Shown here: one piece after another, positions 1 through 5,924 of the stretch
Position numbering within the stretch: the first letter of the stretch is position 1
Layout of the letters: the number at the start of each line of letters is the position of its first letter
Source of the DNA: an archaeon
GTDB lineage: Archaea; Nanobdellota; Nanobdellia; Woesearchaeales; JAGVOV01
NCBI GenBank assembly: GCA_020052545.1
Contig: JAGVOV010000129.1
Span: 1 to 8,354 of the forward strand
Reading direction: 5' to 3'
DNA length: 8,354 bases
Translations under genes and position numbers: made by a program
Notes under the pieces: generated by a model
Database searches by the model: none
Seen by the model: the letters and a program-made list of their open reading frames with translations, nothing else
What the model was told of the DNA's origin: nothing

Positions 1-705
1 ATAGAATACACTGACAGGTGGGATTTTGAGATAACGTTCATAGCGAAAAGCCTTGAGGCATTTGATGATGCATTGATTGAATTGACTACAAAGTTCCCTG
101 ATGTCATAATGGAGAAGGATATACTTGAGAACATCAAGGAGTATTATTATGATTATCTGCCCACGAACATGTCAGTCTTTGTCGAAGGGATCAATTATGG
201 CAATGAAAAAGAGCTGGAGAAGCTTGATTATGATGAGAAAGACATGCATATAGTGAGGCTTTTGTGTGAAGACGCCAGAAAATCCACTTATGAGATTGGC
301 GAGAAGACTGGATTGAACGCAGACACAGTCGCTTACAGGATAAAGAAGATGCAGAAGAACGGGCTGATAAAACATTTTACCATACTGACAAACATAAACC
401 TTATGGATAATTCTTGGTATACATTGCTGATAAGGATGAAAGCATTCGACAAGAAGAGCGAGGAGAAATTCAAGGAGTTCTGCAGGCAGCATAAGTTTAT
501 CATAATGGCGACGAAAGTCTTCGGGAGCTGGGACATCATAGCATATCTTACTGCTACAAAATCAAAGAATCTGCTGAAGACGATGAAAGAGATAAAAGTA
601 GAATTCAGCAGCATAATAAAGAACTATGAGATCTATCTTGGCTATAGGGAGCATATCTTCAATCCATTCCCGAAAATCCTTGAGGTGAAAGATGGAGCAG
701 CATGA
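1..705 (+). CDS. Tandem Lrp/AsnC-family transcriptional regulator (5'-truncated by window edge)
   Basis: The frame is open from base 1, so the gene begins outside the window; the TTG at 73 is only an internal codon. The visible part is 234 residues. Residues ~7-55 resemble the end of an Lrp/AsnC ligand-sensing (RAM) domain, with a beta strand (WDFEITFIAKS) and then a helix (FDDALIELTTKF). A full AsnC-type winged helix follows at ~75-125 (DEKDMHIVRLL, then TYEIGEKTGLNADTVAYRIKKM, then GLIKHFTIL). A second RAM-like domain spans ~138-220 (FGSWDIIAYLTA, KNYEIYLGYREH). A further helix-turn-helix upstream is therefore expected, making a fused HTH-RAM-HTH-RAM chain. Lrp-family proteins bind DNA as dimers or octamers and sense small molecules such as amino acids; the ligand here is unknown. 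The last 14 bases overlap the next gene, so the two are probably cotranscribed. Family assignment is firm; the tandem layout is well supported but incomplete. Confidence 0.88.
   Translation: MEYTDRWDFEITFIAKSLEAFDDALIELTTKFPDVIMEKDILENIKEYYYDYLPTNMSVFVEGINYGNEKELEKLDYDEKDMHIVRLLCEDARKSTYEIGEKTGLNADTVAYRIKKMQKNGLIKHFTILTNINLMDNSWYTLLIRMKAFDKKSEEKFKEFCRQHKFIIMATKVFGSWDIIAYLTATKSKNLLKTMKEIKVEFSSIIKNYEIYLGYREHIFNPFPKILEVKDGAA
682..687 (+). promoter_or_regulatory. Ribosome binding site GAGGTG for the coiled-coil gene
   Basis: GAGGTG lies inside the 3' end of the Lrp gene, 4 nt before the ATG at 692. It matches the usual archaeal anti-Shine-Dalgarno CACCTC and supports both the start at 692 and translation from the shared mRNA. 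Confidence 0.7.
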
Positions 706-1069
706 GGCGCAGCGCGACCCTATGACGGATGCTGTGCAGACACTGAGGGATGTGCAGGCCAGGCTTATCGTGCTTGAAGGCAAAGACAAGGAGATAGACA
801 GGCAGGTGAACATGAACGAGTTCATACTCAAAGACGGGACAAAGTCTATCGGGCTAGAGCTGCAGATGCTCAAGGATGAGATGGCCGAGATGAAGGCGAA
901 GCTTTCTATGATCACAAAGAACATGAAGCTCATCGCAAAAGAGTTCAGGATGATAGCGAAGAAAGACGAGATGAGGAAAGTCGAAAAGTCTATAGAGACA
1001 GTCATGGCAGCGAAGCTTGTCAGCAGGGTGGAAGCTGACAAGATGATCCAGGGTAGCGAAGGTTTATAA
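692..1069 (+). CDS. Small predicted coiled-coil protein of unknown function
   Basis: This 125-residue protein is almost entirely predicted helix. From ~15 to ~115 it shows heptad-like spacing of I, L, M and V among many K, E, D and R (LRDVQARLIVLEGKDKEID; LELQMLKDEMAEMKAKL; IAKEFRMIAKKDEMRKVEK). It has no cysteine, no membrane segment and no signal peptide, so it is probably cytosolic. The start is well set: GAGGTG lies 4 nt upstream and the gene overlaps the Lrp stop by 14 bp. I do not recognise a named family. It resembles the short coiled-coil proteins archaea often carry as scaffolds or partners. Its place between the Lrp gene and the AAA+/VWA pair makes it a possible accessory to either, which is inference only. 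The next gene's TATA box overlaps its last codons. Confidence 0.82.
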   Translation: MEQHEAQRDPMTDAVQTLRDVQARLIVLEGKDKEIDRQVNMNEFILKDGTKSIGLELQMLKDEMAEMKAKLSMITKNMKLIAKEFRMIAKKDEMRKVEKSIETVMAAKLVSRVEADKMIQGSEGL

Positions 1070-1070
1070 A
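1063..1070 (+). promoter_or_regulatory. TATA box TTTATAAA of the AAA+/VWA operon
   Basis: TTTATAAA overlaps the stop codon of the coiled-coil gene. Using the 30-nt offset seen at other promoters in this window, transcription would start near 1093. That gives a leader of about 19 nt containing GAGGTG at 1101-1106 and the ATG at 1112. Read-through from the upstream genes remains possible. Confidence 0.6.
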
Positions 1071-1100
1071 CACGATTCTCTACCCCAAAAGCTTTAGTCT

Positions 1101-1106
1101 GAGGTG
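1101..1106 (+). promoter_or_regulatory. Ribosome binding site GAGGTG that fixes the AAA+ ATPase start
   Basis: GAGGTG ends 5 nt before the ATG at 1112 but only 2 nt before the in-frame GTG at 1109. The spacing favours ATG 1112 as the start, one codon downstream of the longest possible reading. Confidence 0.7.
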
Positions 1107-1111
1107 TTGTG

Positions 1112-2125
1112 ATGATAAATGAACAGTTAAGACAGGTTGTTATTGAAGGGAAGGCTGATTTTTCTGAAGTTTTGGGCCAGGAAGAGCCAAAGAGGCAGCT
1201 CAAGGCGTCGATATTGACCGGCAGGCATCTGATACTTGTGGGGCCGCCTGGAATAGGCAAGACGACATTGGCGAGAAGCGTGGCCAAGCTTTTATCAAAG
1301 CAGAAGGTGAATGACTGCGGCTTCAACTGCCTGCCTGAAAAGCCTGAGTGTCCTCTCTGCAAGACAGAGAAGCAGAAGATCACAGAGAAAGATAACATCT
1401 TTGTCAGGATACAAGGCAGCCCGGACTTGACCGTGGAAGATTTGATTGGGGATATAGATCCGATAAAGGCGCTGAAGTTCGGGCCTCTGAGCATGGAGGC
1501 TTTCACGCCGGGAAAGATATTCAAGGCGAACAGAGGTGTTTTGTTCTTTGATGAAGTCAATAGATGTCCGGAGAGGCTGCTGAATGCATTGCTTCAAGTC
1601 CTGGATGAAGGCAAGGCGACAATAAGCAATTATACTGTCGACCTGCCGGCAAATTTCCTCTTCATCGGCACGATGAATCCGGAAGACACCAGCACAGAGA
1701 AACTGAGCGATGTGTTCCTTGACAGGTTTGATGTCGTGAACATGGACTATCCTGAGACGGCGCAGATAGAGATGCAGATAGTTGATAGGAATGCTGTGGG
1801 AAATATGGCCAAGGTGCCTGAAACGCTGAAGCAGCTCTGCGTGTCTTTTGTCCGCGTCCTGAGGCAGAGCAAGGACCTTGAGAAGAAACCTTCAGTGAGA
1901 GCTTCAATAGGCCTTGTTGAAAGGTCTGCAGCAAATGCTATGCTCAAGGGGAAGAAGATTGCGACGCTTGAAGATGTTGAGGAAGTCATGATATCGGTCT
2001 TGGGCCACAGGATTAGGCTCAAGCCAAGCATAAGATATATGCAGACGACAACAGCGTTCCTGCAGAAGAACTTCATGGAATTCTCGGCCGGCTTCGAGGA
2101 TGAGCACAAGGGTGGTTCACTTTGA
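1112..2125 (+). CDS. AAA+ ATPase of the magnesium-chelatase ChlI / MoxR type
   Basis: This is a 337-residue AAA+ ATPase of the helix-2-insert group. Visible motifs are Walker A GPPGIGKTT (44-52), Walker B VLFFDEVNR (143-151), sensor 1 GTMNPED (186-192), an arginine-finger region DVFLDRFD (200-207) and a sensor-2 region around SVRASIGLVER (261-271). The stretch DIDPIKALKFG...FTPGKIFKANRG follows the ChlI/BchI pattern closely. A cysteine cluster just after the first AAA+ helix (C69, C73, C80, C83) may bind zinc or an Fe-S cluster, and sits where ChlI proteins carry a CPFNC-like element. Members of this group couple ATP hydrolysis to remodelling or metal insertion with a VWA partner, which is encoded next and overlaps this gene by 26 bp. 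No tetrapyrrole gene is visible, so chelation of magnesium or cobalt is not supported; a MoxR-like chaperone role is the safer reading. Confidence 0.92.
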   Translation: MINEQLRQVVIEGKADFSEVLGQEEPKRQLKASILTGRHLILVGPPGIGKTTLARSVAKLLSKQKVNDCGFNCLPEKPECPLCKTEKQKITEKDNIFVRIQGSPDLTVEDLIGDIDPIKALKFGPLSMEAFTPGKIFKANRGVLFFDEVNRCPERLLNALLQVLDEGKATISNYTVDLPANFLFIGTMNPEDTSTEKLSDVFLDRFDVVNMDYPETAQIEMQIVDRNAVGNMAKVPETLKQLCVSFVRVLRQSKDLEKKPSVRASIGLVERSAANAMLKGKKIATLEDVEEVMISVLGHRIRLKPSIRYMQTTTAFLQKNFMEFSAGFEDEHKGGSL

Positions 2126-3296
2126 CAGGAAGAGCTTTGAGACATTAAGCGAGATAGAGGAATTGTCAGGCAAGCTGTCAAGGGATTTAGAGAGCCAGAA
2201 GCTCATGCACAGTGTCATAGACAGCGACAAGGACAATATCAAGGATGGAAAGCTCATAAGCAAGGCGATAAACCAGGGCATTGGCAGCTTCACGCCAGAC
2301 TTGATGTTTCAGCAGATGGTGTCAAGCTTCTCCATGACGAAGAAGCTTTTCGGCGCTACTTTATTGAGAGAGATCACAGGTTACAATCCTGAATATATCC
2401 AGAAAAATCTCAACATCCCCGAGTTCAAGAGGGAACTGAAAGGGAGGATTGCGGAGAGGATAAATTTACTGAAGAGAAAAGATCTCGTTGACAGCGAAGG
2501 CCACATAACGGAAGACGGCTATCATATAGCTTCTATGACATTATACCATGAAGAGCTAGACAGGCTTGTGCCGAAAGGGATGTTAGGCGAAAGGGTGCAT
2601 AATAAGCCAAGCATCTATGGCATGAAAGGAGAGACAAAGAATTACAGGCGCGGCGACAAGTACAGGAACATAGCCTTCAGGGACAGCATAAAGAAGGCTG
2701 TCAGGCGCGGCCATGTTGCGCTGCAGGAAGAAGACTTGATGACTGCGAGAAGGCAGAGCAAAGGGCAGCTTTGCATAATCTATGCATTGGATGCTTCAGG
2801 AAGCATGAGGGGAAAGAAGATAGAGATGTGCAAGAAAGCCGGCATCGCTTTGGCTTTCAGGGCAATTGAGGAAAAGGACAATGTCGGCCTCATAGTGTTT
2901 GGCGCTGACATAAAGAGAGAGGTGGAGCCTTGCCAGGATTTCACGCGGCTATTAAGGACGATAACTGAAGTCACCGCTTCTCACCAGACAAATTTTGTAG
3001 AGACATTGAAGAAAGCGATAGAGATGTTCGACAGTTATGGTGAGAATAAGCATCTTATCATGCTGACTGACGCTTTCCCGACTTCCGGAGTCGAGCCCGA
3101 GAAAGAGACGATTGAGGCTGTTTCCATGGCCAAGGCAAATAGTATTACCATCTCTTTGATAGGCATAGACCTTGACAAACGAGGAATTGAGCTGGCGAAG
3201 AAGATCGTGGAGATTGGAGAGGGAAGATTCTACATCGCCAACAGCTCTGAGGAGATTGACAGCATCGTGCTTGAGGATTATTATTCTTCTAGGTAA
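2100..3296 (+). CDS. VWA-domain protein of the magnesium-chelatase ChlD type, partner of the AAA+ ATPase
   Basis: This 398-residue protein has a VWA domain at ~224-398. The full metal-ion-dependent adhesion site is present: D231-A-S233-G-S235, T297 (QTNF) and D324 (LTDAFP). Just before it, residues ~183-222 (YRRGDKYRNIAFRDSIKKAV ... LMTARRQSKGQ) resemble the linker preceding the VWA of ChlD/BchD. The N-terminal ~180 residues are mostly helical, include a winged-helix-like piece (RINLLKRKDLVDSEGHITEDG), and are not recognised. No signal peptide or membrane helix is seen, so the protein should be cytosolic. In this family the VWA protein binds the AAA+ ring through Mg2+ and delivers the target. 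The ATG at 2100 lies 26 bp inside the ATPase gene without a clear ribosome site, suggesting translational coupling; GTG at 2112 is an alternative start. The physiological target is unknown. Confidence 0.92.
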   Translation: MSTRVVHFDRKSFETLSEIEELSGKLSRDLESQKLMHSVIDSDKDNIKDGKLISKAINQGIGSFTPDLMFQQMVSSFSMTKKLFGATLLREITGYNPEYIQKNLNIPEFKRELKGRIAERINLLKRKDLVDSEGHITEDGYHIASMTLYHEELDRLVPKGMLGERVHNKPSIYGMKGETKNYRRGDKYRNIAFRDSIKKAVRRGHVALQEEDLMTARRQSKGQLCIIYALDASGSMRGKKIEMCKKAGIALAFRAIEEKDNVGLIVFGADIKREVEPCQDFTRLLRTITEVTASHQTNFVETLKKAIEMFDSYGENKHLIMLTDAFPTSGVEPEKETIEAVSMAKANSITISLIGIDLDKRGIELAKKIVEIGEGRFYIANSSEEIDSIVLEDYYSSR

Positions 3297-3297
3297 A

Positions 3298-3305
3298 TTT
3301 AAATA
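3298..3305 (+). promoter_or_regulatory. TATA box TTTAAATA, leaderless promoter
   Basis: TTTAAATA starts 2 bp after the VWA gene's stop and exactly 30 nt before the A of the ATG at 3328. GGTAAA immediately upstream fits an archaeal BRE. There is no Shine-Dalgarno before the ATG, so the transcript is probably leaderless. Confidence 0.7.
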
Positions 3306-3327
3306 AAAAGCACACTTAACTGGAAAA

Positions 3328-3603
3328 ATGAAACTTATAGAAGATGATATCATGAAAGAACTGACATCTATTGGATACATAGTCGGCCTTGATGATGGAA
3401 AACTTGTTCTTGAAAGGAAAAACAAAATAGCAGAGGCAAGGCTTGAACTTGACCCAAACAAGCTGAGGTGTGATTGGGAAATCTCATTTAAAGGTGGTGA
3501 GAAGAGGGAATATCATAAGACCACAGAAAACAGACGCGAGCTTTTCCGCTATTTCGAGAGGATGACATTCGGCGAGATATATGGCCAGATGGGAAACAGA
3601 TGA
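3328..3603 (+). CDS. Small hypothetical protein, first gene of a two-gene operon
   Basis: This 91-residue protein is not recognised. It begins with a short helix (LIEDDIMKELTSIG) and continues into a run of likely beta strands (GKLVLER, EARLELDP, CDWEISF). It ends in a charged helix (NRRELFRYFERMTFGEIYGQM). There is one cysteine (C48) and no signal peptide or membrane segment. The start has no ribosome site and sits 30 nt from the TATA box, fitting leaderless translation. The stop overlaps the next gene's start in an ATGA, so it is translated together with the CxxCxxCC protein and may work with it. Codon use matches its neighbours, so the reading frame is believable. No function can be assigned. 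Confidence 0.82.
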   Translation: MKLIEDDIMKELTSIGYIVGLDDGKLVLERKNKIAEARLELDPNKLRCDWEISFKGGEKREYHKTTENRRELFRYFERMTFGEIYGQMGNR

Positions 3604-4736
3604 AAGGCTCTATTGTCGTTGAAGGAAAGGGGATAGATTATGAGACGACTTTTCCTGATTCTACTAAATTCAAATGCACAAGATGCGGCTACTGCTGCAG
3701 CAGCCAGGCAATAGAGTTCAGCAAGGATGAGGTAGAGAAGATAAAAAAGGCCACGGGAAAGAAAGACGAGGAGCTTGGCGAGAGGGATGAAATTTTCAGC
3801 AAAGATTCTTTGCTGAAGCCTGCGAACAAGAGATGCGTCTTCCTCAATGAGAAGAAGCTTTGCGATGTTTACGGAAGCAGGCCATTGTCATGCAGATCAT
3901 TCCCGTTCATAATCAATTTCATAGCTGAAGATAAAGCCGTCATTGACGTGAGCCACGAGTGCGTGAGCATAGCAAGGCAGGACGCTAATGTCTTGGATTA
4001 TGATTTTGACGAGTTCGTGAGACAAAGCAGCCTTGACAGGAAAGGTCCAAAATTCTACGAGAGCAATTACAAAGCTGCGGAGGATGAGGTGAAGCAGCAT
4101 CTTGATGCAGGGATGGCAAACAAAAGGATTCTTGAGTTTGTTCAATCAATAATTATCAACAATCCACCCATAGCAACCGAAGCGATGGCTGCCCTGATAA
4201 AGAGCAGGAAAGAGGAAAAGTTAGCCTATAAAGACGCTGGAAATCTGATTGGAAGGATTGATGAAAAAAGTTTAGTCTTCAATTTCCAAGATTTTAAGTC
4301 AAGGAACGAAAAGAGGCTAATCTCAGATTACCACGCAGACAAAGTAGAGACGCTTTGCTACTGCCTTGTCGAAGGGAAGCAGACTGGACTGAAAATGACG
4401 GACGGACTGCTAAGGATTGATAATAAAATTGTGAAAGTAACAAATAAAGATTTTTCCAACAAAGCAAAACAGATTATGGCAGACTACATCAGGGATTCAT
4501 GGAAGAAGAAACAGAACACCATCTCTTTCAACATAGCCTTTTCCATGACTGCAAAAAAAATGTCTGGCAATCTGATGCTGGCCGCAACCAAAGACTCGCT
4601 TGAAAGATTGATTTTCTTCGCTTTGGCCATTGCAGACAAGCACGGCCATGAAGAAGTCGAGGATATTGATGTCAAAGAGACCCTGCTCTTCACCGACTCT
4701 CTCTTCATCAAAAGCATAATGGAGGCTAAGATATAA
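3600..4736 (+). CDS. CxxCxxCC (YkgJ-type) metal-binding protein with a long unassigned C-terminal half
   Basis: This 378-residue protein opens with the YkgJ/PF03692 cysteine domain: C26-x2-C29-G-Y-C32-C33 (KCTRCGYCC), then C79, C88 (KLCDVYGSRPLSC, ending at C98) and SFPF. C121 follows in SHEC. The family is described as zinc- or iron-chelating and is often suspected of holding an Fe-S cluster; its reaction is mostly unknown. Stand-alone members are commonly about 100-200 residues. Here residues ~150-378 form an extra, mostly helical region I do not recognise, including ESNYKAAEDEVKQHL and a hydrophobic stretch RLIFFALAIAD. Part of this half is more AT-rich to the eye than the 5' end. An A8 run (4553-4560) lies in the coding sequence, but the frame stays intact. 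The gene is coupled to the 91-residue protein by a 4-bp overlap. The domain call is firm; the biological role is open. Confidence 0.85.
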   Translation: MKGSIVVEGKGIDYETTFPDSTKFKCTRCGYCCSSQAIEFSKDEVEKIKKATGKKDEELGERDEIFSKDSLLKPANKRCVFLNEKKLCDVYGSRPLSCRSFPFIINFIAEDKAVIDVSHECVSIARQDANVLDYDFDEFVRQSSLDRKGPKFYESNYKAAEDEVKQHLDAGMANKRILEFVQSIIINNPPIATEAMAALIKSRKEEKLAYKDAGNLIGRIDEKSLVFNFQDFKSRNEKRLISDYHADKVETLCYCLVEGKQTGLKMTDGLLRIDNKIVKVTNKDFSNKAKQIMADYIRDSWKKKQNTISFNIAFSMTAKKMSGNLMLAATKDSLERLIFFALAIADKHGHEEVEDIDVKETLLFTDSLFIKSIMEAKI

Positions 4737-4739
4737 ATA
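4732..4739 (+). promoter_or_regulatory. TATA box TATAAATA, leaderless promoter
   Basis: TATAAATA overlaps the stop codon of the cysteine-domain gene and lies exactly 30 nt before the A of the ATG at 4762. The bases before that ATG (TCTGAATCAAC) contain no Shine-Dalgarno, so leaderless expression is likely. Confidence 0.7.
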
Positions 4740-4761
4740 TTAACGGCCTTTCTGAATCAAC

Positions 4762-5358
4762 ATGAAGATACTCGCGTTTTCCGACACACATGCAAGCCTT
4801 TCTGCCCTCAGGAAAGTCTCTGACCTGGAGAAGAAGAACAATCCGGATGTCATAGTCTGTGCTGGCGACATAAGCATCTTCGGCTCTGAGCTTGATTCCT
4901 CCATAAAGGAGATGTCAAAGATGAGGAAGCCTATCCTTCTGGTCCCTGGAAACCATGAGACTGAGGAAGAGCTGCAGGAGGCAATAGCAAGATATGACAA
5001 TTTCGTGATAATCCACAATGGCATACTGAGGATTGATGATGTTGTCTTCCTTGGCCATGGTGGCGGAGGATTCAGCGACAAAGATAAGGAATTTGAGCAT
5101 ATGTCAAAGAACCTGATGAAACAGGTCAACAAGGCTGAGAAGCTGGTGCTAGTGACACATGCTCCGCCTTACAGCACGAAGCTCGATGTCATAATGAGAA
5201 GCCATGTCGGCAACAGGAGCTACCGCGAATTCATAGATATGTACAAGCCCCTTCTGGCCATCTCCGGCCATCTCCATGAGAATTTCAAGGTGACAGACAA
5301 GAGAGAAAGGACTTTAATGGTCAACCCAGGCCCTTTCGGCATGATCCTTGATGTCTAA
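4762..5358 (+). CDS. Calcineurin-type metallophosphoesterase
   Basis: This 198-residue protein is one compact metallophosphoesterase domain of near-minimal length. All five metal-binding blocks are present in order: D8-T-H10 (AFSDTH), G35-D36 (CAGDIS), G63-N64-H65-E66 (PGNHE), H133 (VTHAPP) and G169-H170-L-H172 (SGHLHE), followed by VNPGPFG. The fold binds two divalent metals and hydrolyses phosphomono- or phosphodiesters; the substrate cannot be read from sequence. No signal peptide is present, so it should act in the cytosol. The compact build and GHLHE..NPG ending recall YfcE/MJ0936-like phosphodiesterases. It has its own promoter and is followed by another promoter, so it is probably a single-gene unit. 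The active site shows no missing residue. Confidence 0.95.
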   Translation: MKILAFSDTHASLSALRKVSDLEKKNNPDVIVCAGDISIFGSELDSSIKEMSKMRKPILLVPGNHETEEELQEAIARYDNFVIIHNGILRIDDVVFLGHGGGGFSDKDKEFEHMSKNLMKQVNKAEKLVLVTHAPPYSTKLDVIMRSHVGNRSYREFIDMYKPLLAISGHLHENFKVTDKRERTLMVNPGPFGMILDV

Positions 5359-5366
5359 TCAAAATA

Positions 5367-5374
5367 TTTAAATA
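5367..5374 (+). promoter_or_regulatory. TATA box TTTAAATA, leaderless promoter that fixes a start
   Basis: TTTAAATA begins exactly 30 nt before the A of the ATG at 5397. This supports 5397 rather than the upstream in-frame TTG at 5391. A GGAGGG at 5376-5381 looks like a Shine-Dalgarno, but it would lie upstream of the predicted transcription start. Confidence 0.65.
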
Positions 5375-5396
5375 AGGAGGGCGATGCCTGTTGGAT

Positions 5397-5894
5397 ATGA
5401 TGTCCAACAAATTGGTGTCCAGATATGATAAGCTGGACCAGAAGGAGCTCGAGGAGATAATAAGGACCATAGAGAAGGTCAAGGCATCCCCAAAGGAAGA
5501 GAAGAAGAGCATCAGGGACAAGGTCAAGGACATCGAGATCCCGAAGCAGGAGCCTGAGAAGGTTATGGCTATCGATATTGAGACTACTTCTTATGCAAAG
5601 AAAGTCATCCAGGAATACCTTAATGAGAACTTAAGCCTGAAGACGGGCTATGATAATTATCATCCAACAGAGGAGAAGACATCTGGGGTATTCAACAACC
5701 ATATTGTCGAGGTATTCACATATAAGGAGGCACAGAGGATTGCAAGGGCCTCAAAGATGAACCAGTTCTTCGGGACGAACAGCGAGAGCGTCAAATTCCA
5801 GTATATCGGAGAGGCCGACAGAGAAAGGCAGAAATGGTGGGGCATGTTCAATCGAATCCTGAGCTTCATGGTGTATGACTTTACAACCATATAA
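5397..5894 (+). CDS. Hypothetical protein, 165 residues, no recognised family
   Basis: The protein begins with a highly charged helical stretch (residues ~10-56, rich in K, E, D and I, e.g. DQKELEEIIRTIEKVKAS), likely coiled-coil or partly disordered. A mixed region follows: YAKKVIQEYLNEN, HIVEVFTYKEAQRIARASKMN and SVKFQYIGEADRERQKW. It closes with an aromatic, hydrophobic tail (WWGMFNRILSFMVYDFTT), which is too short and polar for a sure membrane helix. There are no cysteines and no signal peptide. The start is ATG 5397, chosen from the 30-nt TATA spacing; another ATG follows directly at 5400. Codon use resembles its neighbours, which supports a real gene. It has its own promoter and is followed by the flavoprotein's promoter. 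I do not recognise it and assign no function. Confidence 0.8.
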   Translation: MMSNKLVSRYDKLDQKELEEIIRTIEKVKASPKEEKKSIRDKVKDIEIPKQEPEKVMAIDIETTSYAKKVIQEYLNENLSLKTGYDNYHPTEEKTSGVFNNHIVEVFTYKEAQRIARASKMNQFFGTNSESVKFQYIGEADRERQKWWGMFNRILSFMVYDFTTI

Positions 5895-5902
5895 TTTATA
5901 TA
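5895..5902 (+). promoter_or_regulatory. TATA box TTTATATA, leaderless promoter that fixes a start
   Basis: TTTATATA starts right after the stop of the previous gene and exactly 30 nt before the A of the ATG at 5925. This supports a leaderless start there and argues against the in-frame TTG at 5913. Confidence 0.7.
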
Positions 5903-5924
5903 AAAAACACGATTGCTTCTCTTT

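Noticed and set aside
1068..1077. AAACACGATT shared downstream of two TATA boxes (1068-1077 and 5905-5914)
   Set aside because: Many exact 10-mer repeats are expected by chance in a window this long, and the two copies sit at different distances from their TATA boxes.
562..1560. Long minus-strand open frame of 332 codons opposite the coiled-coil and ATPase genes
   Set aside because: The plus-strand genes here have strong motifs and correct starts. The antisense frame is serine/phenylalanine-rich nonsense with no motif, as expected from the complement of K/E-rich coding sequence.
4553..4560. A8 run in the cysteine-domain gene as a possible frameshift site
   Set aside because: The frame continues normally to a stop that abuts the next promoter, and there is no sign of a broken or alternative product.
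5256..5275. Exact 10-bp tandem duplication (GGCCATCTCC twice) at the phosphoesterase GHLH motif
   Set aside because: The two copies are read in different frames and encode the conserved active site, so coding constraint and chance explain it.
5384..5428. Short 14-codon frame starting ATGCCTGTT just after GGAGGG
   Set aside because: It lies upstream of the predicted transcription start and overlaps the real gene, the GGAGGG is only 2 nt from its ATG, and the peptide has no features.
5568..5585. IDIETT in the 165-residue protein resembling exonuclease motif I (DxE)
   Set aside because: No other exonuclease motifs follow, and the surrounding sequence does not fit the fold, so the match is likely chance.
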